From Erythrobacter sp. JK5 (GTDB taxonomy: Bacteria; Pseudomonadota; Alphaproteobacteria; Sphingomonadales; Sphingomonadaceae), in the NCBI RefSeq assembly GCF_018205975.1, contig NZ_CP073577.1, forward strand, positions 2,294,001-2,358,000: DNA of 64,000 bases. The letters are read 5' to 3'. Numbering within the stretch: position 1 is the stretch's first letter; each line of letters begins with the position of its first letter. Made by a program: the position numbers and the translations under genes. Shown piece by piece: positions 17,648-26,137 of the stretch. A model generated the notes under the pieces. That model saw only the letters and a program-made list of their open reading frames with translations, searched no databases and was not told the origin of the DNA.

Positions 17648-17956
17648 TCACAAATCCTCGGTCAGGATGAATTGCGGGCCGTCGGCATAGTCCTGGAACG
17701 GCGCGGCCTTGGCCTGGAACTCGGGGTCCGACACATCGGCGATGAAGGCATCCATGTCGGTTATGTCGAGCACCTCGAAATAGGCGTAGGGCGGTGTCGC
17801 ATCCGGGTCGCCGAACAGGCCGGTCGCCTTGTGCACGGTAAAGCTTGTGACCGAAGGCAGCGCGCTGGCGGTCGGGATGTCCTTGTCCTTCGCCCACGCT
17901 TCGTATTCGGCGATGTCGGTACCGGGCTTGAGGTTGAACGGAACGATTATTCGCAT
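17648..17956 (-). CDS. REDY/HapK-like small protein
   Basis: Protein of 102 residues with a ferredoxin-like dimeric alpha/beta-barrel pattern: IIVPFNLKPGTDIAEYEAWAK, then FTVHKATGLFG and YFEVLDITDMDAF. It resembles the REDY-like family named for RedY/HapK of prodiginine gene clusters; this is by motif only. Relatives are small enzymes or binding proteins whose reaction is unclear. ATG 17956 overlaps the amidase 3' end by 10 bp. Confidence 0.65.
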   Translation of the reverse strand: MRIIVPFNLKPGTDIAEYEAWAKDKDIPTASALPSVTSFTVHKATGLFGDPDATPPYAYFEVLDITDMDAFIADVSDPEFQAKAAPFQDYADGPQFILTEDL

Positions 17957-19122
17957 GTCGTTTCTCCCATGGCTGCGGGCGCACGATAGGCGCCGAGATT
18001 GTCGTCAAGTTGGCGGGCGAGCGCAAACAGCCCCGCTTCCGAGCCGGCCGCACCAACCATCTGCACACCGATGGGCAGGCCGTCCGTGGTCCAACCGGCC
18101 GGAATACTGATCGCGGGCAGCCCCGCGATGTTGGCGAGACAGGTGAAGTCCGCCTGCGCCGCCGGTTCGGGTTCGGCATGCGGGAAAGGCGGGTTGGGCA
18201 CGGTCGGCAGGATCAGGAAGCCGTGCTTGCGAACGATGTGCTGGACCTCAAGCTGCGCCTGGTTGAGAACATCCATGTCCACCGCCAGTTTCCGCTCGCC
18301 CCGGTTCGGGCCGTAGGTCAGCAGGTCTTGCAGGTGCGGGGATAGCCCTTCGACACCGGCCAGGTCGGCAGCCATCGTGTGCGAAACGCGGATGAAACCG
18401 GCAAACCGGATTCGCGAGTTGCTCTCGCTCAACCGCTGTTCGGAAGGGCGATGAGGCAGCGCCGACAGCGCGCTTTCGAAGACCGCCGCGACCTCCGGAT
18501 CGATATCCACGCCGTGTTCCACCAGTGTTGCACCGGCTCCCGACAAATCCCCATCGCCGAAATCCGAGATCGCCCTTCCAACCCGCTCCAGCGTATCAAG
18601 ATCGAGCGCCAGCGGACCGATCGCATCGAGCGTGGGATCGGCGGGGATCAAACCATCCTGGCTCACCCGGTCGGTCGCAGGCTTGAAGCCGTAGACCCCG
18701 CAATGCGCCGCCGGGATCCGCACCGAGCCCATCGTGTCGGTGCCCAGCGCCGCGTCGCACAGGCCCGCCGCGACCGCCGCGCCGCTGCCTCCGGAGGAGC
18801 CGCCGGGCGAGTATCCGTGCCGATGCGGATTATGGGTCGGGCCGAAATGCGGATTATCGGTCTTCGCGCCGAGCGCACCCTCTTCCATGTTGGTGATGCC
18901 GACAATCGCCGCGCCCGCCTCGCGCAGCCGCCGCACCACTTCGGCGTCGCGCTCGGCCTGCCGATCCTTCCATGCGACCAGCCCGGCGTGGAACGGCATC
19001 CCCTCCACCGCAATATTGGCCTTTACGCCGATCGCCATTCCCGCGAGCGGTCCCTCGCCGCCGGTTGCGTGCTCGTCGCGGTAGAGAAAGGCGTTGTAGG
19101 GATCGAGCATGGCTATGGTCAC
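17947..19122 (-). CDS. Amidase-signature amidase
   Basis: Cytoplasmic amidase of 391 residues hydrolysing a carboxamide. The Ser-Ser-Lys catalytic set is visible: Lys34 in IGVKANIAVEG, the signature GGSSGGSG (about 107-114), and the nucleophile Ser133 in GTDTMGSVRIPA. GTG 19122 is favoured over ATG 19110 because it gives a 4 bp GTGA overlap with the ligase stop, the pattern used throughout the operon. It is shorter than typical 450-500-residue members and lacks part of the C-terminal region. Paired with the deacetylase-fold protein it could hydrolyse the half-amide produced by ring opening. Confidence 0.88.
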   Translation of the reverse strand: MTIAMLDPYNAFLYRDEHATGGEGPLAGMAIGVKANIAVEGMPFHAGLVAWKDRQAERDAEVVRRLREAGAAIVGITNMEEGALGAKTDNPHFGPTHNPHRHGYSPGGSSGGSGAAVAAGLCDAALGTDTMGSVRIPAAHCGVYGFKPATDRVSQDGLIPADPTLDAIGPLALDLDTLERVGRAISDFGDGDLSGAGATLVEHGVDIDPEVAAVFESALSALPHRPSEQRLSESNSRIRFAGFIRVSHTMAADLAGVEGLSPHLQDLLTYGPNRGERKLAVDMDVLNQAQLEVQHIVRKHGFLILPTVPNPPFPHAEPEPAAQADFTCLANIAGLPAISIPAGWTTDGLPIGVQMVGAAGSEAGLFALARQLDDNLGAYRAPAAMGETTCE

Positions 19123-20486
19123 ACACCCCGTTCGTCGATCAGGCGCAGCGGCTTTTGCCGCGTGTCGATTTCGGTCGCCTTGGCCGTGCCGCCGGGCTCG
19201 CACAGCACCACGTCTACCTCGACGCCGAGCCCCTGCTTGAGCGTCTCCGCCAGCGCCGCCGCATCGGTCCCGCCGCGGCTTTCGAGCGTGACCGTCATGT
19301 GGTCCTTCTGCTGCGCGTCGCGCCGCAGGTGGCAGACATACTCGCCGGTGAGGTCGCTGCGGTTCTCGATGATCGCGCCGATCGCGTGCGGGAAGACGTT
19401 GATCCCGCGCAGCTTGACCATGTTGTCGCTGCGCCCCTTGAAGCCCGCGATCCGCTTGAACGCGATCTCCCCGCGCCCATCCAGTTCATGCGTGATATCG
19501 TGGGTGTTGAACCGGATGCAGGGCGCGATGTCGTCCTTGTAGAGGCAGGTGACCACCATGTCCCCGGTCTCGCCCTTCGCCACCGGAGCGCCGCTGTCGA
19601 TATCGAGCAGTTCGAGATATTGCGCATCTTCCCAGACGTACATGCCGTCGCGCTCCGGCCCCTCGCCCGCGATCGAGCCGGTGTCGCCGACGCCGTACCA
19701 GTCGTATGCCTTCGCGCCGTGCCACGCGGCCTCGGTGCTGGCGCGGTCCTCGGTCCCGAGATGGCCGATGATCATGCGGATATCGATCCTGTCGAACAGC
19801 CCTTCGGCCTCGGCGGTTTCGGCGAGCTTGCGGACGTAATCCACAAAGCCGACGATGCAGGTCACGCCGAAATCGGCCATCAGCCGCACCTGGTTGACGC
19901 TGCGGGTCTCGATCCCCGTTCCAGCGCTCAGGAACACGCTGTTGGTGAAGTGCGTCACCGCTTCGCGGATATAGTGCCCGCCATTGATCATGCCGTGGCC
20001 ATAGACCGAATGGACAACATCGGTCGGCTCGAGCCCCATCCAGCGATACATCCGCCCGACCAGCAAATTGCCGACCTCGCGCCCCTTCGGCCCGAACATC
20101 AGCGTCTGCGGCTTGCCAGTCGTACCGCTGGTGGTGTGAAATATTGTCGGCGGGCGGGTTTCAGGCGCACCCATGCCGTGAAAATCGCCATAGGGCGGAT
20201 GCTCGGCGATCGATGCCATCAGGTCGCTCTTGTCGTAGACCGGCAGTCTGGTGATGTCCGCAAGGCCGCGAATATCGCCTGGCTCGATCCCCTGTGCCCC
20301 CCATAGGCGCCGATAGAACGGCACCTGCCAGCCGCGCTCCATCAAGCGCCGAAATTGCTTATCCTGAATCGCGAATAGCTCGTCGCGTGACATCGATGCA
20401 TAGCGCGCGGTGAAGGCATCGCCGATCGGGTAATCGTCGAGCAACTGCTTGTGATCGAGCGCTTCGAAATAGGTCGGGTAGGTCAT
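19119..20486 (-). CDS. Phenylacetate-CoA ligase-like AMP-forming CoA ligase
   Basis: Adenylate-forming CoA ligase of 455 residues, converting a carboxylic acid, ATP and CoA to acyl-CoA. The P-loop TSGTTGKPQ is at 119-127, YGVGDTG is the adenine-binding region, and the C-terminal domain has GRSDNMVKLRGINVFP as in PaaK. It therefore probably activates an aromatic or bulky acid. Its start overlaps the stop of the MmgE/PrpD gene (ATGA) and its stop overlaps the amidase GTG. Confidence 0.87.
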   Translation of the reverse strand: MTYPTYFEALDHKQLLDDYPIGDAFTARYASMSRDELFAIQDKQFRRLMERGWQVPFYRRLWGAQGIEPGDIRGLADITRLPVYDKSDLMASIAEHPPYGDFHGMGAPETRPPTIFHTTSGTTGKPQTLMFGPKGREVGNLLVGRMYRWMGLEPTDVVHSVYGHGMINGGHYIREAVTHFTNSVFLSAGTGIETRSVNQVRLMADFGVTCIVGFVDYVRKLAETAEAEGLFDRIDIRMIIGHLGTEDRASTEAAWHGAKAYDWYGVGDTGSIAGEGPERDGMYVWEDAQYLELLDIDSGAPVAKGETGDMVVTCLYKDDIAPCIRFNTHDITHELDGRGEIAFKRIAGFKGRSDNMVKLRGINVFPHAIGAIIENRSDLTGEYVCHLRRDAQQKDHMTVTLESRGGTDAAALAETLKQGLGVEVDVVLCEPGGTAKATEIDTRQKPLRLIDERGV

Positions 20487-21766
20487 TGCGGGTCCGTGAA
20501 ATAGGCGAGAGGGTCGTCGAATATGCGCGGGTCGGCATCATCAGGGGCGAGTTCGCGGGCGAGCGTACGCTTTGCCTCGGCCTGCGTGTCGGAAAGCGGG
20601 CTTTGCGGACTGCCCAGCGTGTGCGGAACCTCGACGACGATGTGCCCATCGCGCAGTTCGACCACCATTTCCTGAGGGCTCAGCGCGTTGGGATCTGCAT
20701 TGTCGTCGAGACGGATGGAGATACGTCCCGCGAGTTCGGCGAGTTCGCGATCGGCAAAGGTTTCGGGTGTGAAGCGGCGCGGGTCGATCAACCCGTCGCG
20801 GATCGTCAAAGCGCCGAGGAACTGCCCGCACAGCCGGGCATAGGCCGGGGTCATCTCGACCTTGAAGGGGCGCCCGATGAGGCGGTGGACCAGCGGCGGC
20901 ACCTTCATCGAGAGTGATTTGACGTCGGGCGGTCTGAGAGACAGATCCTGGATTGCAGCGACCAGGGCATGGCTCGCCCGGCCGGAGGGGAACGGCTTTA
21001 CGCTCACCTCGCTGATCCGCCAGATGTTGCCGAGATCCCTGGTGTAGCGCGACAAGTCGCCGCTATCGAACAGCTTGAAATAGCCGAACTCGCCCTCCAG
21101 CGGGTCTTTCGGGCCTGGGAACCCCGCCTTCGCAAGGTCGCTGGCGGTCACCGCCGCGCGCGCGGCATTGGCGATCTGGAACGGCAGCGTCGCCAGCCCC
21201 TCGACATGCGCCTGCATCGTCCCGGCGGCGGACGAGTAAGCGATGCCGAGCGCCTCATCCATCGGCGCACCATCGATCCGCGCCACCGCCAGCGCCGCGC
21301 CGATCACTCCTGCGGTCGCGGGACGGAAAAAGGTGAGCGCGCTGTCGGCGGCAAGGCCCAGACCCGCAGCGACATCGACGCCGACCGCCAGAGCGATCAA
21401 CGCTTCCTCAGGGTCGCAGCCGCCCTTGCGGTCGATCGCCGCACCGAGCGCTGCGACCACCGTGCTGAGCGCATGAACCACCGCAGGCTCATGCACCGCG
21501 TCCCATTCGAGGCTGTGGATGCGATATCCGTTGACGAATGCCGCGCCGGGCGCGGGCAGGCGTTCGTCGCTGCCGACCACCCGCGACTCCTCGCCGGACC
21601 CCATCGCACGCGCCGCCGCCAGTATCGCATCCGCGCCCGGAGCCGTCGCCCCTGCCGCGCCGACCGCCAGCGTGTCGCTGAGCAAGCGCACCGCATCGGC
21701 GCGCACGGCTTCGGACAAGGCGTGATCCGCCGCCGCGAATTCCAGCAGGTCCGCAGTCGCGCTCAC
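20483..21766 (-). CDS. MmgE/PrpD family protein
   Basis: Protein of 427 residues of the MmgE/PrpD family (2-methylcitrate dehydratase, cis-aconitate decarboxylase, iminodisuccinate epimerase). Recognisable segments are ADAVRLLSDTLAVGAAG near the N-terminus, GYRIHSLEWDAVHEPAVVHA and the C-terminal all-helical region. GTG 21766 is preferred to GTG 21775 because it gives a GTGA overlap with the preceding stop. The reaction is probably loss or addition of water, CO2 or an isomerisation on a polycarboxylate. A paralogue lies immediately upstream. Confidence 0.83.
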   Translation of the reverse strand: MSATADLLEFAAADHALSEAVRADAVRLLSDTLAVGAAGATAPGADAILAAARAMGSGEESRVVGSDERLPAPGAAFVNGYRIHSLEWDAVHEPAVVHALSTVVAALGAAIDRKGGCDPEEALIALAVGVDVAAGLGLAADSALTFFRPATAGVIGAALAVARIDGAPMDEALGIAYSSAAGTMQAHVEGLATLPFQIANAARAAVTASDLAKAGFPGPKDPLEGEFGYFKLFDSGDLSRYTRDLGNIWRISEVSVKPFPSGRASHALVAAIQDLSLRPPDVKSLSMKVPPLVHRLIGRPFKVEMTPAYARLCGQFLGALTIRDGLIDPRRFTPETFADRELAELAGRISIRLDDNADPNALSPQEMVVELRDGHIVVEVPHTLGSPQSPLSDTQAEAKRTLARELAPDDADPRIFDDPLAYFTDPQ

Positions 21767-22992
21767 CGGATCCACTCCTCGAGCATCGCGTCGATTGCTT
21801 CGGGATCGTGCTCGTGCAGCGCCAGCGACACCGCCTTGCTCGCCTCGCCTTCGGGCAGGCCGCCCCAGCGCGCGAGGCTGTGCATCTTGGCGATCAGTTC
21901 TTTCTCGCCGATCGGGCGCTCCGGATCACCGCGCGTATCGAGCAGTTCGAACCCGTTGACCCGTGCGCCGAAATGCGCCGGATAGCGTGCGGTGATCGCC
22001 GGGTCCTCGCTTACCGAAACCTGCTTTCGAAGAGGCGCCAGCGCCGCGATGGCCTCCTCGGTGAAGTCCTCCGGCTCGGCCTTGCGTCCATCGGCCACCA
22101 CCGCGACCGCGTGCTGGAGCGAGAACTTGGCCTCGAGCTCGGTCGCCGGTTCGGGCCGGTCGCAGAAGGTCAGCGCGTCGCGGAAGGTCTCGACCGTAAA
22201 GGGCGGCTCCAGCTTGCCCGCCGCGCGCAATTCCAGCGCCGCGTCGATGGCCGGATGCGCATGGCGGCAGGCGGCGAACGGCTTGAAGCTCACCGTGTCG
22301 ATCAGCCAGCGCTCACCGTTCGACGCCAGATCGCCGGGTTGTTCGGTCATGGCGGCGAACAATCCCTGCGGCCCTTCGAGAACCGCCTGCGGCCCGGTCG
22401 CGCCGTAATGCACGTGCAGCGCCGCATCGCGCCCGGTGCGCACCGCGTGGTAGATATGCCATTGCTTGGTCAGCACATTCGCATCGTGCCGCATGTGCCA
22501 CAGCCCGCCCGCGACCGATCCCGCGTTGCCCAGCGCGTTGGCGTATTCGACCGGCGCGAAGCCGAGCAGCGAGCCGAATGCCGTGCAGGCTCCGAGCACG
22601 CCCATGGTCGCGGTCGGGTGCCAGTGCGCGTAATGATGCGCATCGAACGCCGCCCCGATAGCAATCATCGCCTCGTAACCGCGCACAGCCGCATCGAGCC
22701 GCGCGTCCATGCCGGCGCTCGGCAGGCTCATCGCGGCAGGCCACACCACCGGGCCCGGATGGAGCAGCGCGGTGCGGTGGACGTCGTCCATCTCGAGCAC
22801 GTTGCCGAGATAGGTGGCGCGCTCCCAGCCCTTCAGCGAGATCGCCCCGCCCAGCTCGCCCGCCTCGCTGCGCCGCCCGCCCGCTACGCAGGCGAGCCAG
22901 TCGAGCAGGTGGAGACGTGCCCGCGCACGCTCGCTTTTCCCGACCGGGCGCGCTAATGTCTGGACAAACTTGGCAAGCAGCGGGTCGCTCAC
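21763..22992 (-). CDS. MmgE/PrpD family protein, first gene of a ten-gene operon
   Basis: Protein of 409 residues of the MmgE/PrpD family, with RARLHLLDWLACVAGG, LEMDDVHRTALLHPGPVVWPAA and HWHPTATMGVLGACTAFG as in the family. GTG 22992 is chosen because a GGAG ribosome-binding site stands 7 bp before it and because longer readings run into the divergent regulator. The operator-like sequence at 22954-22969 lies inside codons 8-13. It heads the minus operon that continues to 14007. Divergent from the GntR gene at 23022. Confidence 0.83.
   Translation of the reverse strand: MSDPLLAKFVQTLARPVGKSERARARLHLLDWLACVAGGRRSEAGELGGAISLKGWERATYLGNVLEMDDVHRTALLHPGPVVWPAAMSLPSAGMDARLDAAVRGYEAMIAIGAAFDAHHYAHWHPTATMGVLGACTAFGSLLGFAPVEYANALGNAGSVAGGLWHMRHDANVLTKQWHIYHAVRTGRDAALHVHYGATGPQAVLEGPQGLFAAMTEQPGDLASNGERWLIDTVSFKPFAACRHAHPAIDAALELRAAGKLEPPFTVETFRDALTFCDRPEPATELEAKFSLQHAVAVVADGRKAEPEDFTEEAIAALAPLRKQVSVSEDPAITARYPAHFGARVNGFELLDTRGDPERPIGEKELIAKMHSLARWGGLPEGEASKAVSLALHEHDPEAIDAMLEEWIR
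22954..22969. promoter_or_regulatory. TTGTCCGGACAA-type operator, site 2 (degenerate)
   Basis: TAATGTCTGGACAAAC carries TGTCTGGACA, one central mismatch from the core, and equals the site at 33809 read on the other strand at its centre. It lies 53 bp before the GntR ATG (23022) and inside the first codons of the divergent MmgE/PrpD gene. The placement suggests autoregulation, but overlap with coding sequence makes chance possible. Confidence 0.45.
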
Positions 22993-23021
22993 ACCATCGC
23001 TCCGTGTTTGCCCGTGGGACG

Positions 23022-23792
23022 ATGGAGCAGGTATTGGCGAGCAAGCCGCACAACAGCAAGAAGCCTGCGCGCACACCGCGTTACCTGCAGCTGGCGGGCG
23101 AATTGCGCGAGGCGATCCTTGCGGGCGATTTCGCCGGCGGCAAGCAGTTTCCGACCGAAACCGTCCTGTGCAAGCGCTTCGACGTCAGCCGCTTCACCGT
23201 GCGCGAGGCGCTGCGGCGGCTCGAAGCCGAGGGCCTGATCCAGCGCAAGCGCGGATCGGGCACCACCGTGCAGCCGGCGGCCGCGCGCGGCGGAGCGTTG
23301 CACCAGCCGCTGTCCAATGTCGGCGAGCTGCTGCAATATGCGCGCGACAGCGAGGTGAGCTACGCCGCGAGTGAATGCGGGGCGCTGCCCGAGCAGGTGG
23401 CGGAACAGATCGGCGATCCCACCGACGGCGAATGGAGGTGTTTTCGCGGGGTGCGCCGCCACGCCGACGATGCCCTGCCGATCGCGGTGACAGACGCCTA
23501 TTTTCACGAATTGCTCGGCGATGCGGTCGACCAGCTCGATCTCGATGCGGGCACCCTGTTCAGCCAGATCGAAACGCTCGCGGGCGTTCGGATCGGCAAG
23601 GTCACGCAGGACATTCAGGCGATCGCTGCCGACGCGCCGACCGCCGATGCGCTCGAAGTCGAGGAAGGCAGCCCGGTGCTGCGCATCCTGCGCTGCTACT
23701 TCGATCCCGACGGGCGCATTTTCGAGATTTCGGTGAGCCATCACCCCGGCGATCGTTTCGCCTACGCGATGCATATCGACGTCGAGGGGTAG
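23022..23792 (+). CDS. GntR-family regulator, HutC/UTRA subfamily; candidate master regulator
   Basis: Regulator of 256 residues. A winged helix-turn-helix lies at about 18-85 (FPTETVLCKRFDVSRFTVREALRRLE) and a UTRA ligand-binding domain at about 95-250, ending FEISVSHHPGDRFAYAMHID. HutC-type proteins bind palindromes of the form GT-C-xx-G-AC, which fits TTGTCCGGACAA; it is the only regulator gene inside the region carrying the nine copies. ATG 23022 leaves a 29 bp gap to the divergent MmgE/PrpD start. It probably represses the island until a pathway intermediate binds the UTRA domain. The regulator-operator link is inference. Confidence 0.9.
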   Translation: MEQVLASKPHNSKKPARTPRYLQLAGELREAILAGDFAGGKQFPTETVLCKRFDVSRFTVREALRRLEAEGLIQRKRGSGTTVQPAAARGGALHQPLSNVGELLQYARDSEVSYAASECGALPEQVAEQIGDPTDGEWRCFRGVRRHADDALPIAVTDAYFHELLGDAVDQLDLDAGTLFSQIETLAGVRIGKVTQDIQAIAADAPTADALEVEEGSPVLRILRCYFDPDGRIFEISVSHHPGDRFAYAMHIDVEG

Positions 23793-23800
23793 GCACCCGC

Positions 23801-24901
23801 TCATCCGTCGCGCTCGCCCAGCTCCGGCACCGCGCCGGGATGCCATTCCTCCCCGGCAAAGCGGATCGCGGGCGCGATGTGCCGCCCGCCGCCTGCGCTT
23901 TCGACCCACAAGCCACGCTCGGCGACATGCGGCTCGTTCAGCGCTTCGCGGAAATCGAGCACCGGCGAGAAGGCGACGTCCTTGTCGGCGAACCATTGCA
24001 CCCACTCGTCGCGGGTCTTCGTCGCGAAGGTCGCTTGCAGGAAGGCGATGAGCTCGCCCTGTTCGCCCGCTTCGCGCTCGGCGTGGGGGATGAGATCCTC
24101 TCGCCCCATCGCGGTTAGCAGGTTGCGCGCGAACTTAATTTCTCGCCCGCCCAGCACGACGTGCTTGCCGTCACTGGTTCGATAGACCTGGTAAAACCCG
24201 GCCCCGCCGAGCGAGCGCTGCCGCGCGGAAACCGGGCTTTCTCCGCCGGCTATCGCGCTGCCAGCCGTGTGCGCGCACCACGGCAGCAGGCTGTCGAACA
24301 TCGCGCAGTCGATATAGGCACCTTCGCCGGTCCGCTCGCGTCCAACCAGCGCCATCAGCACTGCCGACAGCGCAGTCAGGCCCGCGGCGAGGTCCGCGCT
24401 CGGCGCGCCGGGAACCACGGGCGCACCATCCGGCCCGTCATTGACCGCGAGGAACCCGGCCAGCGCCTGCACCGCCATGTCGTGCGCGGGATGGTGCGCC
24501 AGCGCACCCTCCTGACCGAAAGCGGAAATCGAGCAATAGACGATATCGGGCCTGATCGCCTTCACCGCCGCATAGTCGAAGCCGAGCCGTGCCATCACGC
24601 CGGGCCGGAACCCTTCGACGAAGACGTCAGCGCTGGCGATCAGCTCGCGCAGCGCTGCCTTGCCTCCATCGCTCTTCAGGTCGAGCACCACGCTGCTCTT
24701 GCCGCGATTGAGGTTCGCAAACCACACCGAATGCTCGGCATCGCCATAGGTATCGAATGGGGCCTGTTCGCGCGCCGGATCGCCGTGGGCGGGTTCGACC
24801 TTGATCACCTCCGCCCCCTGATCGGCCATCATCACCGTCATCATCGGACCCGGCAGGAATTGCGTGAGGTCGACGACCCTGATGCCCGACAGCTTGCCCA
24901 T
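23801..24901 (-). CDS. Type III (CaiB/BaiF) acyl-CoA transferase
   Basis: Family III CoA-transferase of 366 residues. The N-terminal pattern VVDLTQFLPGPMMTVMMADQGAEVIKVEP is seen (as VVDLTQFLPG and GAEVIKVEP), followed by NLNRGKSSVVLDLKS and FVEGFRPGVMARLG. The probable catalytic Asp is in AHHPAHDMAVQALAG. It follows the other CoA-transferase gene by 5 bp, so the two may form a heteromer as in some family III enzymes, or act on two different acids. Convergent with the GntR gene, 8 bp apart. Confidence 0.88.
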   Translation of the reverse strand: MGKLSGIRVVDLTQFLPGPMMTVMMADQGAEVIKVEPAHGDPAREQAPFDTYGDAEHSVWFANLNRGKSSVVLDLKSDGGKAALRELIASADVFVEGFRPGVMARLGFDYAAVKAIRPDIVYCSISAFGQEGALAHHPAHDMAVQALAGFLAVNDGPDGAPVVPGAPSADLAAGLTALSAVLMALVGRERTGEGAYIDCAMFDSLLPWCAHTAGSAIAGGESPVSARQRSLGGAGFYQVYRTSDGKHVVLGGREIKFARNLLTAMGREDLIPHAEREAGEQGELIAFLQATFATKTRDEWVQWFADKDVAFSPVLDFREALNEPHVAERGLWVESAGGGRHIAPAIRFAGEEWHPGAVPELGERDG

Positions 24902-24906
24902 TGCGC

Positions 24907-26124
24907 TCAGACGACCCCGCCCGCACGCAGCCGCGCGATGTCGCCAGAATCGTAACCGAGCTCTTCGAGCAGCGCTTCGCTGTCCGCTCCCAGCAGCGGC
25001 GCGGCGCGATTGGGCGGGCGCTGGCCATCGAACTTGAGCGGGCTGGCGAGCACCTTCAGCTGCGAATTGTCGGGATGCGCGACCTCGTCCCGCATCCCGA
25101 TCTCGTCCAGCCACGGATTGTCGAGCGCATCGGCCAGCGTATAGACCGGCGCGACCGGCACGTGACCGGCGAGCAGCTCCTGCCAATGCGCCATCGGGGC
25201 CTTGGAGAATTCCTCGTCGAGCAGCCGGGTCAGCTCCTCGCGATACGCAAGGCGACCGGCATTGTCGGCGAAGCGCGGATCGTCCTTCAGGTCTTCGCGC
25301 CCCATCCGCGTCGTCAGGATATCCCAGAACTTGGGCAGCTGGCACATCACGAACATCCATCCGTCGGACGCGCGGAACATCTGGCTGGGCGTGGCGGTCG
25401 GATGCGCGCTGCGCGGCGTGCGCTGGGTCTCGTCGCCGTGGTTCATGTACCACAGCGCGGGATAGCTGGTCTGGTGCAGCGCGGCGGAGAGCAGATCGGT
25501 GTCGACATCGCGCCCCTTGCCGCTGCGCTGCGCATCGACCAGCGCGCCTAGCAGACCGATGCAGAAGATCGTGCCGGTGATGAAATCGACCATCGACAGG
25601 CCCATGCGCTGCGGCTCGCCGCCGGGTTCGCCGGTCACCTGGCAATAGCCCGCTTCGGCCTGCATCAGATAGTCGTAGCCCGGCCACTTGGTGCGCGCAT
25701 TGTCGCGGCCATAGGCGGAGAGGTGCGCGCACACGATCGCCGGATTGACAGCTTCGAGCGCGGCGTAATCGAGCCCCAACCGAGCGGGCAGGTCACCGCG
25801 CATGTTGTTGGCGACGACGTGGCTGGTGGCGACCAGCTTGTGCAGGATTGCTTGCCCCTCGTCGCTGTTGAGGTCGAGCGTCAGCGAGCGCTTGTTGAGG
25901 TTGAAGCTCTGGAAATACGTGCTCTCGCCCTCGCGCAGGAAGTGCGGCCCGACGGCGCGCGCCGTGTCTCCTGCACCACGGCGCTTGCCGTCGGGCTCCG
26001 CCTTGCCCGGCGGTTCGATCTTGATCACCTCCGCACCCATCTGGGCGAGGAACATCGTGCCATAGGGGCCCGCGCCGTATTGCTCGGCGCTTATGACGCG
26101 GAATCCCTTGAGCGGCAGGTGCAT
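24907..26124 (-). CDS. Type III (CaiB/BaiF) acyl-CoA transferase
   Basis: Family III CoA-transferase of 405 residues, with GPYGTMFLAQMGAEVIKIEPPG (as GPYGTMF and GAEVIKIEPPG), FNLNKRSLTLDLNS and KWPGYDYLMQAEAG, the last probably containing the catalytic Asp. It resembles formyl-CoA-transferase-like or succinyl-CoA-dependent enzymes. Fourth gene of the CitE-MaoC-ACAD operon; it could supply the CoA ester for the dehydrogenase, hydratase and lyase upstream in the same transcript. Confidence 0.88.
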   Translation of the reverse strand: MHLPLKGFRVISAEQYGAGPYGTMFLAQMGAEVIKIEPPGKAEPDGKRRGAGDTARAVGPHFLREGESTYFQSFNLNKRSLTLDLNSDEGQAILHKLVATSHVVANNMRGDLPARLGLDYAALEAVNPAIVCAHLSAYGRDNARTKWPGYDYLMQAEAGYCQVTGEPGGEPQRMGLSMVDFITGTIFCIGLLGALVDAQRSGKGRDVDTDLLSAALHQTSYPALWYMNHGDETQRTPRSAHPTATPSQMFRASDGWMFVMCQLPKFWDILTTRMGREDLKDDPRFADNAGRLAYREELTRLLDEEFSKAPMAHWQELLAGHVPVAPVYTLADALDNPWLDEIGMRDEVAHPDNSQLKVLASPLKFDGQRPPNRAAPLLGADSEALLEELGYDSGDIARLRAGGVV

Positions 26125-26137
26125 GCGCGCACCCGGC

